From: Pseudomonas putida
GTDB lineage: Bacteria > Pseudomonadota > Gammaproteobacteria > Pseudomonadales > Pseudomonadaceae
DNA length: 64,000 nt
Direction of reading: 5' to 3'
Assembly: GCF_003228315.1 (NCBI RefSeq)
Contig: NZ_CP029693.1
Span: forward strand, 5,242,501 to 5,306,500
The position numbers and the translations under genes were made by a program. The notes beneath the pieces are model-generated. The model had not been told where the DNA came from, made no database searches, and was given only the letters and a program-made list of their open reading frames with translations. Positions 26,218 through 35,761 of this stretch are shown in pieces (the first letter of the stretch is position 1; every line of letters begins with the position of its first letter).

Positions 26218-26248
26218 AACCCGCGTATAATTCGCGGGTTTAATTTTT
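26218..26248 (+). terminator. Hairpin ending isc whose loop carries the likely ndk -10 box
   Basis: AACCCGCG (26218-26225), loop TATAATT, then CGCGGGTT (26233-26240) and TAATTTTT. As RNA this is a terminator-like hairpin for the isc operon. The loop contains TATAAT (26226-26231), a perfect -10, with a weak -35-like TTAGGC about 18 bases upstream, so ndk transcription could start from here. Confidence 0.6.
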
Positions 26249-26276
26249 CGCACATTACCGTTTCTGGAGTTACACC

Positions 26277-26702
26277 ATGGCTGTTCAACGTACTTTCTCC
26301 ATCATCAAGCCTGACGCTGTTGCCAAAAACGTGATCGGCAAGATCACCACCCGTTTCGAAGACGCTGGCCTGCGCATCGTCGCTTCGAAAATCAAGCAAC
26401 TGTCCAAAGCCGAAGCCGAAGGTTTCTACGCTGAGCACAAAGAGCGTGGTTTCTTCGGTGACCTGGTTGCCTTCATGACTTCCGGTCCGGTTGTCGTTCA
26501 GGTTCTGGAAGGTGAAAACGCTATCGCTCGCAACCGTGAGCTGATGGGCGCTACCAACCCTAAAGAAGCTGCTGCCGGCACCATTCGTGCTGACTTCGCT
26601 GAATCCATCGACGCCAACGCCGTACACGGTTCGGACTCCGAAGCCGCTGCCGCTCGCGAAATCGCATACTTCTTCGCAGCTACTGAAGTAACCACTCGCT
26701 AA
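26277..26702 (+). CDS. ndk: Nucleoside diphosphate kinase
   Basis: 141 residues. Transfers phosphate from ATP to NDPs through a phosphohistidine; the active-site His is in AVHGSDSEAAAAREI. NTP-binding features TFSIIKPDAVAKN and GATNPKEAAAGTIR. Strong codon bias suggests high expression. Confidence 0.98.
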   Translation: MAVQRTFSIIKPDAVAKNVIGKITTRFEDAGLRIVASKIKQLSKAEAEGFYAEHKERGFFGDLVAFMTSGPVVVQVLEGENAIARNRELMGATNPKEAAAGTIRADFAESIDANAVHGSDSEAAAAREIAYFFAATEVTTR

Positions 26703-26731
26703 GCATTGGCTTAAAGAGTGAAGGTGAATCC

Positions 26732-27877
26732 ATGACTACATCGACTGTTAAAACCAACCTGCTGGGGCTCACCCAGCCGGAAATGGAAAAATTCTTCGAC
26801 TCAATCGGGGAGAAGCGTTTCCGTGCCGGTCAGGTAATGAAATGGATTCACCACTTTGGCGTCGATGATTTCGACGCCATGACGAACGTCGGCAAGGCCT
26901 TGCGCGAGAAGCTCAAGGCTGTTGCCGAAATTCGTGGTCCGGAAGTGGTCAGCGAGGACATCTCCAGCGACGGCACCCGCAAGTGGGTGGTGCGCGTGGC
27001 GTCCGGCAGCTGCGTCGAGACCGTGTACATTCCCCAGGGCAAACGCGGCACCTTGTGCGTTTCGTCCCAGGCAGGCTGTGCCCTGGACTGCAGTTTTTGC
27101 TCCACCGGCAAGCAAGGCTTCAATAGCAACCTCACCGCCGCCGAAGTCATCGGCCAGGTGTGGATTGCCAACAAATCCTTTGGCAGCGTCCCGGCGACCG
27201 TCGACCGTGCCATCACCAACGTGGTGATGATGGGCATGGGTGAGCCGCTGCTGAACTTCGACAACGTCATTGCCGCCATGCATCTGATGATGGATGACCT
27301 GGGCTACGGCATTTCCAAGCGCCGCGTGACCCTGTCCACCTCGGGCGTGGTGCCGATGATCGATGAGCTGGCCAAGCACATCGACGTCTCCCTGGCGTTG
27401 TCCCTGCACGCACCGAACGACGCATTGCGTAACCAATTGGTGCCGATCAACAAGAAATATCCGCTTAAGATGCTGCTCGAATCGTGCCAGCGCTACATGT
27501 CGTCCCTTGGCGAAAAGCGTGTACTGACCATCGAGTACACCTTGCTCAAGGACGTGAACGACAAGGTCGAGCACGCGGTCGAAATGATCGAGTTGCTGAA
27601 GAACGTCCCGTGCAAGATCAACCTGATCCCCTTCAACCCGTTCCCGCACTCCGGGTACGAGCGGCCTAGCAACAACGCCATTCGTCGGTTCCAGGATCAG
27701 CTGCATCATGCCGGTTTCAACGTCACCGTCCGCACCACCCGTGGTGAAGACATCGACGCCGCTTGTGGTCAATTGGTCGGGCAGGTGATGGATCGCACCC
27801 GTCGCAGCGAACGTTATATCGCCGTGCGCGAGTTGAGCGCCGAAAACGATATGGCCGTGAACGCCGCGAACAAGTAA
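26732..27877 (+). CDS. rlmN: Dual-specificity rRNA/tRNA adenine-C2 methyltransferase RlmN
   Basis: 381 residues, radical SAM. Cluster motif CALDCSFCSTG, methyl-carrying cysteines in SGSCVET and in the C-terminal DIDAACGQL. Methylates A2503 of 23S rRNA and A37 of some tRNAs. 29 bases after ndk, in the conserved order ndk-rlmN-pilF-rodZ-ispG. Confidence 0.97.
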   Translation: MTTSTVKTNLLGLTQPEMEKFFDSIGEKRFRAGQVMKWIHHFGVDDFDAMTNVGKALREKLKAVAEIRGPEVVSEDISSDGTRKWVVRVASGSCVETVYIPQGKRGTLCVSSQAGCALDCSFCSTGKQGFNSNLTAAEVIGQVWIANKSFGSVPATVDRAITNVVMMGMGEPLLNFDNVIAAMHLMMDDLGYGISKRRVTLSTSGVVPMIDELAKHIDVSLALSLHAPNDALRNQLVPINKKYPLKMLLESCQRYMSSLGEKRVLTIEYTLLKDVNDKVEHAVEMIELLKNVPCKINLIPFNPFPHSGYERPSNNAIRRFQDQLHHAGFNVTVRTTRGEDIDAACGQLVGQVMDRTRRSERYIAVRELSAENDMAVNAANK

Positions 27878-27892
27878 ACAGAGAGGATCTCT

Positions 27893-28651
27893 ATGTCCCT
27901 GCGCTTTGCGCTGCTTTTGTTACTGGCCAGCCTGTGTGCTGGCTGTGTTCTTTCGGGCGATTACAACCCGATGAAGACCAGCAAGGGCCGCGACGAAGCG
28001 CGTGAGGCGTACGTACAACTGGGCATCGGCTATCTGCAGCAGGGCATGACCGAGCGGGCGAAAGTCCCGTTGAAGAAAGCGCTGGAGCTGGATGGCGCGG
28101 ACCCGGATGCCAACGCGGCGCTGGGGCTGGTGTTCCAGGCCGAGATGGAGCCGGAACTGGCCGACCAGCATTTTCGCAAGGCGCTGTCCTCCCGTCCCGC
28201 CGATGCACGCATCCTCAATAACTACGGCAGTTTTCTTTTCGAGCAGAAACGTTACAAGGAAGCCTACGAGCGCTTTGAGCAGGCGGCTGCCGATACCCTG
28301 TATCCTGAGCGCTCGCGGGTTTTCGAGAACCTCGGCATGACCGCCGCGATGCTGGGCCAGCGTGACCTGGCGCAGCAGCAACTGGAAAAAGCCCTGCGTT
28401 TGAATCGGCAACAGCCACGTGCCTTGCTGGAAATGGCTGAGTTGTCTTACGAAGACAGGCATTATGTGCCCGCGCGTGACTATTACGATCGTTTCAGCCT
28501 GCTTGCCGAGCAAAATGCACGTAGTCTATTGCTCGGCGTTCGGCTGGCAAAAGTGTTCGAAGATCGCGACAAGGCCGCCAGTTTCGGCCTGCAACTAAAA
28601 CGACTCTATCCGGGTACACCGGAATATCAGCAATACCTGTCGGAGCAATGA
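27893..28651 (+). CDS. pilF: Type IV pilus biogenesis lipoprotein PilF/PilW
   Basis: 252 residues. Lipoprotein signal with lipobox LCAGC (LLLLASLCAGCVLSGDYN), then tandem TPR repeats (AREAYVQLGIGYLQQGMTER, NAALGLVFQAEMEPELAD, LGMTAAMLGQRDLAQQQLEK). PilF guides the PilQ secretin to the outer membrane. Overlaps the next gene's start by 4 bases. Confidence 0.94.
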   Translation: MSLRFALLLLLASLCAGCVLSGDYNPMKTSKGRDEAREAYVQLGIGYLQQGMTERAKVPLKKALELDGADPDANAALGLVFQAEMEPELADQHFRKALSSRPADARILNNYGSFLFEQKRYKEAYERFEQAAADTLYPERSRVFENLGMTAAMLGQRDLAQQQLEKALRLNRQQPRALLEMAELSYEDRHYVPARDYYDRFSLLAEQNARSLLLGVRLAKVFEDRDKAASFGLQLKRLYPGTPEYQQYLSEQ

Positions 28652-29706
28652 TGAAAGCGGCGCATCCCGAAGTTGTAGCAGCGAATCGCGTTAATCCCGG
28701 TGAGACCTTGCGCCAGGCCCGCGAAAGCAATGGCTGGTCGCTGGCCGAAGTGGCCCTCAAGCTCAACCTCACCGTCAATTCCCTGAGTCATCTGGAAGCC
28801 GGCGCTTTCGACAAGCTGCCGGGGCATACCTTCGCCCGCGGTTACATTCGCGCCTATGCCAAATTGCTCGGCATGGACCAGGCCGTTCTGGTTCAGCAAT
28901 TCGATCAATCCACCGGCACCGACTCCCAAGGCAGCAACGTTCATAGCCTGGGTCGTATCGAAGAGCCGGTGCGGGTTTCCCACACGATCTTGCGCATTGT
29001 CAGCCTGCTCCTGCTGGTAGCGGTGATTGGTGGCGGTTTCGTCTGGTGGCAGGATCAGACTTCCTTGCGCAACAAGGATCTGGTCAGCCTGAGCCCTGAG
29101 CACGTTGAAGTCGAAGGCGCCGACGGCACCACCCAGATTCATCCGCTGGATGAGCCGGAAGATCAGGCGGTCGCCGAGGGCGAGGCCGAAGGTTCGACTG
29201 CCCTGGCTTTGCCGCAGGCCGAAACTTCGGCTGAAGCACCGGCGCAAGCTCAAGCTCAAGTACCAGCGCCGGCAGCTCCGGCGTCACCGGCCACTCCTGC
29301 TCCAGCGCCTGCTGCGCCAGTGCACAACACTCCCGCAGTTGCTGCGACTCCGGCTGCTCCGGCTCCGGCGGTTCCTGCTGTGCCAGCGCCGGCTGTGACC
29401 GCTGCTGCTGCCCCTGCACCAGCCCCTGCCGCTACTCCGGCAGCACCTGCTGCGCCGGTCGCCGGCCAGGGTCAGGTTCAAGTGCAGTTCACTGCCGATT
29501 GCTGGACGCAAGTCACCGACGGTGGCGGCAAGGTGCTGTTCAGCGGTCTCAAGCGCAAAGGCGACAGCCTTTCCGTCAATGGCAAGCCACCGTTCGCCGT
29601 TCGCCTGGGCTACGCCCGTGGCGCGCAAGTCAGCTACAACGGCCAGGCGGTTGATGTTGCTCCGTTCACCAGTGGCGAGACTGCTCGCCTGAAGTTGGGT
29701 CAATAA
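28648..29706 (+). CDS. rodZ: RodZ-like cell-shape protein (HTH, TM, DUF4115)
   Basis: 352 residues. Cytoplasmic Cro/C1-type HTH (residues ~18-85: GETLRQARESNGWSLAEVA), one membrane helix at ~113-134 (ILRIVSLLLLVAVIGGGFVWW), a long Ala/Pro-rich linker (~195-275) and a periplasmic DUF4115 domain (VQVQFTADCWTQVTDGGGKV). In other bacteria RodZ links MreB to the wall machinery. An adjacent second ATG (28651) could also start it. The linker is low-complexity DNA likely to vary in length between strains. Confidence 0.9.
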   Translation: MMKAAHPEVVAANRVNPGETLRQARESNGWSLAEVALKLNLTVNSLSHLEAGAFDKLPGHTFARGYIRAYAKLLGMDQAVLVQQFDQSTGTDSQGSNVHSLGRIEEPVRVSHTILRIVSLLLLVAVIGGGFVWWQDQTSLRNKDLVSLSPEHVEVEGADGTTQIHPLDEPEDQAVAEGEAEGSTALALPQAETSAEAPAQAQAQVPAPAAPASPATPAPAPAAPVHNTPAVAATPAAPAPAVPAVPAPAVTAAAAPAPAPAATPAAPAAPVAGQGQVQVQFTADCWTQVTDGGGKVLFSGLKRKGDSLSVNGKPPFAVRLGYARGAQVSYNGQAVDVAPFTSGETARLKLGQ

Positions 29707-29709
29707 GTC

Positions 29710-30819
29710 ATGCACGGCGAATCTCCAATCAAACGTCGCGAATCGCGCAAGATCTGGGTCGGTAATGTGCCTGTTGGCGGCGATGCGCCTATCGCTGTGC
29801 AGAGCATGACCAACAGCGACACCAACGATGTCGCGGCCACCGTCGCTCAGATCAATCGCCTTGAAGCCGCTGGTGTCGATATCGTGCGGGTCTCCGTACC
29901 GGACATGGACGCCGCCGAGGCCTTCGGCAAGATCAAGCAACTGGTCAAGGTGCCACTGGTCGCCGACATCCATTTCGACTATCGCATCGCGCTGCGCGTC
30001 GCCGAACTCGGTGTCGACTGCCTGCGTATCAACCCGGGCAACATCGGTCGTGAAGATCGTGTGCGCGCCGTGGTCGATGCCGCCCGTGATCGCGGGATTC
30101 CGATTCGTATCGGAGTCAACGCCGGTTCTCTGGAAAAAGACCTGCAAAAGAAATACGGCGAGCCGACACCGGCAGCGCTGGTCGAGTCTGCCTTGCGTCA
30201 CGTCGAGCACCTTGAGCGCCTGAACTTCCAGGACTTCAAGGTCAGCGTGAAAGCCTCCGACGTGTTCATGGCCGTCGAGGCGTATCGCCTGCTGGCCAAG
30301 GAAATCGTCCAGCCGTTGCACCTGGGCATCACCGAAGCCGGTGGTTTGCGTTCAGGCACGGTGAAATCCGCGGTGGGCCTCGGTATGCTGCTCGCCGAAG
30401 GGATTGGCGATACTATTCGCATCTCGTTGGCGGCCGACCCGGTCGAGGAAGTGAAAGTCGGCTACGACATTCTCAAATCCCTGCACCTGCGTTCCCGTGG
30501 CATCAACTTCATCGCCTGCCCGAGCTGCTCGCGGCAGAACTTCGATGTAGTCAAGACCATGAACGAACTGGAAGGGCGCCTCGAAGACCTGCTGGTGCCG
30601 CTGGATGTCGCGGTCATCGGTTGCGTGGTGAACGGTCCGGGTGAAGCCAAGGAAGCCCATATCGGCTTGACCGGCGGCACGCCAAACCTGATTTACATCG
30701 ACGGCAAGCCGTCGCAGAAACTGACGAATGACAATCTGGTGGATGAGCTTGAACGCTTGATCCGCGAGAAAGCGGCCGAAAAGGTCGAAGCCGACGCTGC
30801 CGTCATCGCGCGTGGCTGA
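29710..30819 (+). CDS. ispG: 4-hydroxy-3-methylbut-2-enyl diphosphate synthase
   Basis: 369 residues, penultimate step of the MEP isoprenoid pathway. TIM barrel (VQSMTNSDTNDVAATVAQI, LVADIHFDYRIALRVAE) and [4Fe-4S] ligands in CPSCSRQNF and GCVVNGPGEA. Three bases after rodZ. Confidence 0.97.
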   Translation: MHGESPIKRRESRKIWVGNVPVGGDAPIAVQSMTNSDTNDVAATVAQINRLEAAGVDIVRVSVPDMDAAEAFGKIKQLVKVPLVADIHFDYRIALRVAELGVDCLRINPGNIGREDRVRAVVDAARDRGIPIRIGVNAGSLEKDLQKKYGEPTPAALVESALRHVEHLERLNFQDFKVSVKASDVFMAVEAYRLLAKEIVQPLHLGITEAGGLRSGTVKSAVGLGMLLAEGIGDTIRISLAADPVEEVKVGYDILKSLHLRSRGINFIACPSCSRQNFDVVKTMNELEGRLEDLLVPLDVAVIGCVVNGPGEAKEAHIGLTGGTPNLIYIDGKPSQKLTNDNLVDELERLIREKAAEKVEADAAVIARG

Positions 30820-30856
30820 GCCTGACTAACGAGCCGAACGAATTTAAGGATTTAAA

Positions 30857-32146
30857 GTGAGCAAGTCTCTGCAAGCCATTCGTGGCATGAACGACATCCT
30901 GCCCGAACAGACTCCCCTGTGGCGTCACTTCGAAGGCACCGTTTCGCGTTTGCTGGATAACTACGGTTACAAGCAGATCCGCATGCCGATCGTCGAGTTC
31001 ACCGAGCTGTTCAAGCGCTCCATCGGTGAAGTGACCGACATCGTCGAAAAAGAGATGTACACCTTCGACGATCGTAACGGCGACTCCCTGACCCTGCGCC
31101 CTGAAGGTACCGCTGCCTGCGTACGTGCCGTGCTCGAACACGGCATCACCGGTGGTGGCCAGGTGCAGAAGCTCTGGTACATCGGCCCGATGTTCCGCCA
31201 CGAGCGCCCGCAGAAAGGCCGTTATCGCCAGTTCCACCAGATTGGTGTCGAAGTGTTCAATCTCGACGGTCCGGACATCGATGCTGAACTGATCGTGCTG
31301 ACCTGGCGCCTGTGGGGCGAGCTGGGCATCCGTGATGCGGTCAAACTCGAGCTCAACAGCCTGGGCACCAGTGAGTCCCGTGGTCGTTATCGTGAAGCGC
31401 TGGTCGCGTTCCTGTCGCAACACCTGGACAAGCTGGACGAAGACAGCCAGCGTCGCCTGAAGACCAATCCGCTGCGCGTGCTCGACACCAAGAACGCCGA
31501 AACCCAGGCGATCCTGGTCGATGCGCCGAAGATGGCCGACTACCTCGACGAAGAGTCCCGTGTGCACTTCGAGGGCCTCAAGGCTCGTCTGGACGCTGCC
31601 GGCATTCCTTATGTCATCAACCCGAAGCTGGTTCGCGGGTTGGACTACTACAGCAAAACCGTTTTCGAATGGGTCACCGACAAGCTTGGCGCACAGGGCA
31701 CCGTGTGTGCCGGTGGTCGTTACGACGGTCTGGTCGAGCAGATGGGTGGCAAGCCGACTGCCGGCGTGGGTTTTGCCATGGGCATCGAGCGTCTGGTCCT
31801 GCTGCTGGAAACCCTGGAGCAGATCCCGGAAGAAATCTCCCGTCAGGTCGACGTATACCTCTGCGCCTTCGGTGAAGAGGCCGAGTTGGCTGGCTTGGCA
31901 CTGGCCGAGCGTGTGCGTGACCAGTTGCCCAACCTGCGCCTGCAAGTAAACGCCGGCGCCGGCAGCTTCAAAAGCCAATTCAAGAAAGCCGACAAGAGTG
32001 GTGCGCTGTATGCACTGATCCTCGGTGACGACGAGATGGCCCAGCAAGTGGTAGGTTTCAAACCCCTGCGTGGCCAGGGCGAACAACAAAGCATTGCCTG
32101 GGATGCGCTTGCTGCACACCTGGCCACCTGCGTCGTGCAGGGTTGA
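30857..32146 (+). CDS. hisS: Histidyl-tRNA synthetase
   Basis: 429 residues, class II. Motif 2 region MFRHERPQKGRYRQFHQIG, histidine-specific LVRGLDYYSKTVFEW and GGRYDGLVEQMGGK, motif 3 GVGFAMGIERL, and a C-terminal anticodon-binding domain. Start and length fit the family. Confidence 0.98.
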   Translation: MSKSLQAIRGMNDILPEQTPLWRHFEGTVSRLLDNYGYKQIRMPIVEFTELFKRSIGEVTDIVEKEMYTFDDRNGDSLTLRPEGTAACVRAVLEHGITGGGQVQKLWYIGPMFRHERPQKGRYRQFHQIGVEVFNLDGPDIDAELIVLTWRLWGELGIRDAVKLELNSLGTSESRGRYREALVAFLSQHLDKLDEDSQRRLKTNPLRVLDTKNAETQAILVDAPKMADYLDEESRVHFEGLKARLDAAGIPYVINPKLVRGLDYYSKTVFEWVTDKLGAQGTVCAGGRYDGLVEQMGGKPTAGVGFAMGIERLVLLLETLEQIPEEISRQVDVYLCAFGEEAELAGLALAERVRDQLPNLRLQVNAGAGSFKSQFKKADKSGALYALILGDDEMAQQVVGFKPLRGQGEQQSIAWDALAAHLATCVVQG

Positions 32147-32188
32147 AGCTGTCATAAACAGCCGAATTAGCGATTAAGGAGTATTGGG

Positions 32189-32830
32189 GTGTCGAGTACC
32201 GAAGAGGAACAGCTGGCGGATTTGAAGGAATGGTGGTCGCGCAACGGCAAGCCCCTGGTCACTGGCGGCCTGTTGGCGCTGGTCATCGTATTCGGCTGGC
32301 AGGCGTTCCATAAGTATCAGAGCAACCAGTCGCAAGGCGCCTCGATGCTCTATCAGCAACTGCTGGAAACCACGCTGACGCCTGATGGCAAGCCGGATGC
32401 AGCCCGTGTATCGGAACTGGCGGGCAAGCTCAACAGTGAGTTCGCCGGCAGCGCCTATGCGCAGTACGGCAGCCTGTTCGTGGCGAAAGTCGCCGTCGAC
32501 AGCGGCAAGCTGGATGACGCAGCCAGCGAGCTGAAAGCCATCACCGCCAAGCCGGCCAACGCAGCGCTGGGCGAAATCGCCCGTCAGCGCCTGGCTCAGG
32601 TTCTGGCTGCGCAGAACAAGGTCGATGAGGCCCTGAAACTGCTGGAAGGCGACGCTGACAAGGCATTCCTGGCAACTCGCGAAGAACTCAAGGGCGACCT
32701 GCTGGTTCAGTTGGGTCGTACCGACGAAGCGCACGCGGCCTATCAAAAAGCCAAGGCGGCACTGTCGGATGAAGCGGCGGTCGGTGGCCTACAAATCAAG
32801 CTGGACGACCTGGCCAAAGGGGATGCGTGA
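32189..32830 (+). CDS. yfgM: YfgM/ancillary SecYEG translocon subunit family protein
   Basis: 213 residues from a GTG start (MSSTEEEQLADLKEWWSRNG). One membrane helix (residues ~24-43, LVTGGLLALVIVFGWQAF), then a periplasmic TPR-like domain. In E. coli YfgM associates with PpiD and the Sec translocon. Directly upstream of bamB, the conserved order. Confidence 0.9.
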   Translation: MSSTEEEQLADLKEWWSRNGKPLVTGGLLALVIVFGWQAFHKYQSNQSQGASMLYQQLLETTLTPDGKPDAARVSELAGKLNSEFAGSAYAQYGSLFVAKVAVDSGKLDDAASELKAITAKPANAALGEIARQRLAQVLAAQNKVDEALKLLEGDADKAFLATREELKGDLLVQLGRTDEAHAAYQKAKAALSDEAAVGGLQIKLDDLAKGDA

Positions 32831-32831
32831 C

Positions 32832-33974
32832 GTGATCCGTTGGAAACATGCAGCATTGCTGGCTCTGGCCATTCTGGCCGCGGGTTGCAGCAGCAACAGC
32901 AAGAAAGAACTGCCTCCGGCCGAACTGACCGATTTCAAGGAAGAAGTGGTTCTGAAAAAACAGTGGAGTCGTTCGATCGGTGACGGTCAGGGCGAAACCT
33001 ACAACATGCTGGTTCCGGCAATCGACGGCGAGACCATCTACGCCGCCGACGTGACCGGCGTGGTGATGGCGCTGGATCGCAACACTGGCGACGTCAAATG
33101 GAAAAAAGATCTCGAACTGCCTGTTTCCGGTGCCGTCGGTGTCGGTTACGGCTTGCTGACGGTCGGTACGCTCAAGGGTGAAATCGTTGCCCTGGATGCC
33201 ATCAATGGCGAAGAGAAATGGCGCGCTCGCGTGTCCAGCGAAGTCCTTGCGCCACCGGCCAACAACGGTGACGTGGTGGTGGTTCAAACCCAGGACGATC
33301 GTCTGATCGGTCTGGACGCCGCCACCGGCAACCAACGCTGGCTGTATGACAACACGCCTGCGGTACTGACCCTGCGTGGCACCAGTGCGCCGATCGTCAC
33401 CAACCGCCTGGCGGTGGCTGGCTTTTCGACCGGTAAAGTGGTCGCGCTCGACATTTCCAACGGCGTGCCGGTGTGGGAGCAGCGTGTAGCCATCCCGCAA
33501 GGTCGTTCGGAGCTGGAGCGTGTCGTCGACATCGATGGCGGCTTGCTGTTGTCCGGCGAGACGATCTATGTCGCAAGCTATCAGGGTCGCGTTGCGGCGC
33601 TCGATCTGCAAAGCGGTCGTCAGCTGTGGCAGCGTGATGCCTCCAGCTACGCGGGCGTCGCCCAGGGTTTCGGCAGCGTTTACGTGAGCCTGTCTTCGGG
33701 TACCGTTGAAGGTGTCGACGAGCGTTCCACCACAGCCCTGTGGAGCAACGACTCGCTGGCCCGCCGTCAACTGTCGGCCCCGGAAGTGTTCTCCAGCTAC
33801 GTTGCAGTGGGTGACCTGGAAGGTTACCTGCACCTGCTGAGTCAGGTGGATGGCCGTTTCGTCGGCCGTGAGCGCATCGACAGCGACGGCATTCGTGCCC
33901 GTCCGCTGGTGGTGGGTGACACGATTTATGTGTATGGCAACAGCGGCAAACTGGAAGCCCTGACCATCAAGTAA
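32832..33974 (+). CDS. bamB: Outer membrane protein assembly factor BamB
   Basis: 380 residues from GTG 32832, chosen because AAAGGGGA lies about 9 bases upstream and because it starts a lipoprotein signal (VIRWKHAALLALAILAAGC, lipobox LAAGC). Eight-bladed PQQ-type propeller repeats (ALDRNTGDVKWKKDLELP, ALDAINGEEKWRARVSSE, GLDAATGNQRWLYD). Lipoprotein of the BAM complex that folds outer-membrane barrels. Confidence 0.96.
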   Translation: MIRWKHAALLALAILAAGCSSNSKKELPPAELTDFKEEVVLKKQWSRSIGDGQGETYNMLVPAIDGETIYAADVTGVVMALDRNTGDVKWKKDLELPVSGAVGVGYGLLTVGTLKGEIVALDAINGEEKWRARVSSEVLAPPANNGDVVVVQTQDDRLIGLDAATGNQRWLYDNTPAVLTLRGTSAPIVTNRLAVAGFSTGKVVALDISNGVPVWEQRVAIPQGRSELERVVDIDGGLLLSGETIYVASYQGRVAALDLQSGRQLWQRDASSYAGVAQGFGSVYVSLSSGTVEGVDERSTTALWSNDSLARRQLSAPEVFSSYVAVGDLEGYLHLLSQVDGRFVGRERIDSDGIRARPLVVGDTIYVYGNSGKLEALTIK

Positions 33975-34024
33975 AGGTTTGACTATGCTTGGGTTAAATC
34001 CCGAGCGGCTTCACATATGCAGGA

Positions 34025-34126
34025 CTGTAGGAGCGAGCCTGCTCGCGATGGACGTCAACGATTACGTTGGTGTGCAGAATAAACGCGGTGTCTTTGCGTT
34101 TATCGCGAGCAGGCTCGCTCCTACAG
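34025..34126. repeat. REP inverted pair
   Basis: CTGTAGGAGCGAGCCTGCTC at 34025 and its complement ending at 34126, in the intergenic space between bamB and der. It probably weakens read-through or stabilises the bamB message. Confidence 0.92.
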
Positions 34127-34212
34127 AAAAGCACAAGGTGATAGCACCCGAGCACCAGCCGCTGCCACGCAGCGGCTTTTGTATTTTCTGAAATAACGAA
34201 GTGGAGAGCCGC

Positions 34213-35682
34213 ATGGTTCCCGTAATCGCCCTGGTGGGTCGACCGAACGTCGGCAAGTCCACCTTGTTCAACCGCCTGACCAGGACTCGTGACGCCATCG
34301 TCGGCGACTTGTCCGGTCTGACCCGTGATCGCCAGTACGGTGAGGCCAAGTGGCAAGGGCGTTCCTACATTCTGATCGACACCGGCGGTATTTCCGGTGA
34401 CGAGCATGGTATGGACGAAAAAATGGCCGAGCAGTCGCTGCTGGCCATTGAAGAAGCGGATGTCGTTCTGTTCCTGGTAGACGCCAAGGCGGGTTTCACC
34501 GCCGCCGACCAGATGATCGCCGAGCACTTGCGCAAGCGTAACAAGCGTTCCCACGTGGTCGCGAACAAGGTCGACAACATCGACCCTGAAATGGCCCGTG
34601 CCGAATTCTCCCCGCTGGGCATGGGCGACGCGATCCCGATCGCGGGCGCCCACGGCCGTGGTATCACCCAGTTGCTGGAAATCGCCCTGAGCGACTTCCC
34701 GAAAGACGACGATGAACCGGAAGAGGGCGAGGAAGAGGAAGTTGCCGAGGGCGAAGAAGCCAAGCGCATTCCTGGTCCGAGCGAAAAAGACGGGATCAAG
34801 ATCGCCATCATCGGTCGTCCGAACGTTGGCAAGTCGACCCTGGTCAACCGCATGCTTGGTGAAGAACGAGTCATCGTTTATGACCAGCCCGGCACCACTC
34901 GCGACAGTATCTACATCCCGTTCGAGCGTAACGAAGAGAAGTACACGCTGATCGACACCGCGGGTGTGCGCAAGCGCGGCAAGATCCACGAAGAAGTCGA
35001 AAAGTTCTCCGTGGTCAAAACCCTGCAGGCGATCAAAGACGCCAACGTGGTGATCTTCGTGATGGACGCCCGCGAAGGCGTGGTGGACCACGACCTCAAC
35101 CTGCTGGGCTTTGCGCTGGAAGCCGGTCGTGCGCTGGTCATCGCGCTCAACAAGTGGGACGGCATGACACCGGGCGAGCGTGACTATGTGAAGATCGAGC
35201 TGGAACGTCGGCTGTTCTTCGTCGACTTTGCCGACATCCACTTCATCTCGGCTCTGCACGGCACGGGCGTGGGCAACCTCTACGCTTCGGTGCAGAATTC
35301 GTTCAAGTCGGCGGTCACCCGCTGGCCGACCAGCCGTCTGACCCAGATTCTCGAAGACGCCGTCAGCGAGCACCAGCCGCCGATGGTCAACGGTCGCCGG
35401 ATCAAGCTGCGTTATGCCCACCTGGGTGGTGCGAACCCGCCGATCATCGTGATTCACGGTAACCAGATCGAGAAGGTGCCGAAGTCTTACGTTCGTTACC
35501 TGGAAAACACTTACCGTCGTGTCTTGAAGCTGGTCGGTACGCCGATCCGCATCGAGTTCAAGGGCGGCGAGAACCCGTACGAAGGCAACAAGAACACGCT
35601 GACCGACCGCCAGGTCAACAAGAAGCGTCGCTTGATGTCGCACCACAAGAAAGCCGAGAAGAAGCGCCGCGACAAGAAGTAA
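34213..35682 (+). CDS. der: Ribosome-assembly GTPase Der (EngA)
   Basis: 489 residues from ATG 34213, with GTGGAG eight bases upstream; GTG 34201 is the same frame but contains the RBS. Two GTPase domains in tandem (GRPNVGKSTLFNRLTR, GRPNVGKSTLVNRMLGE), with DTGG and DTAG motifs and NKxD sites, an acidic linker (EPEEGEEEEVAEGEEAK) and a C-terminal KH-like domain. Needed for 50S maturation. Confidence 0.97.
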   Translation: MVPVIALVGRPNVGKSTLFNRLTRTRDAIVGDLSGLTRDRQYGEAKWQGRSYILIDTGGISGDEHGMDEKMAEQSLLAIEEADVVLFLVDAKAGFTAADQMIAEHLRKRNKRSHVVANKVDNIDPEMARAEFSPLGMGDAIPIAGAHGRGITQLLEIALSDFPKDDDEPEEGEEEEVAEGEEAKRIPGPSEKDGIKIAIIGRPNVGKSTLVNRMLGEERVIVYDQPGTTRDSIYIPFERNEEKYTLIDTAGVRKRGKIHEEVEKFSVVKTLQAIKDANVVIFVMDAREGVVDHDLNLLGFALEAGRALVIALNKWDGMTPGERDYVKIELERRLFFVDFADIHFISALHGTGVGNLYASVQNSFKSAVTRWPTSRLTQILEDAVSEHQPPMVNGRRIKLRYAHLGGANPPIIVIHGNQIEKVPKSYVRYLENTYRRVLKLVGTPIRIEFKGGENPYEGNKNTLTDRQVNKKRRLMSHHKKAEKKRRDKK

Positions 35683-35710
35683 AAGCAGCTCCAGGCTTCT
35701 AGTAAAGGCA

Positions 35711-35740
35711 GAAGGGTCCTCGTTGAGGACCCTTTTTTAT
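35711..35740 (+). terminator. Rho-independent terminator after der
   Basis: AAGGGTCCTC gttg AGGACCCTT followed by TTTTAT; clean stem with T-tract about 30 bases past the stop. Confidence 0.92.
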
Positions 35741-35761
35741 TGTGCGGCGGTTTGACGCTTG

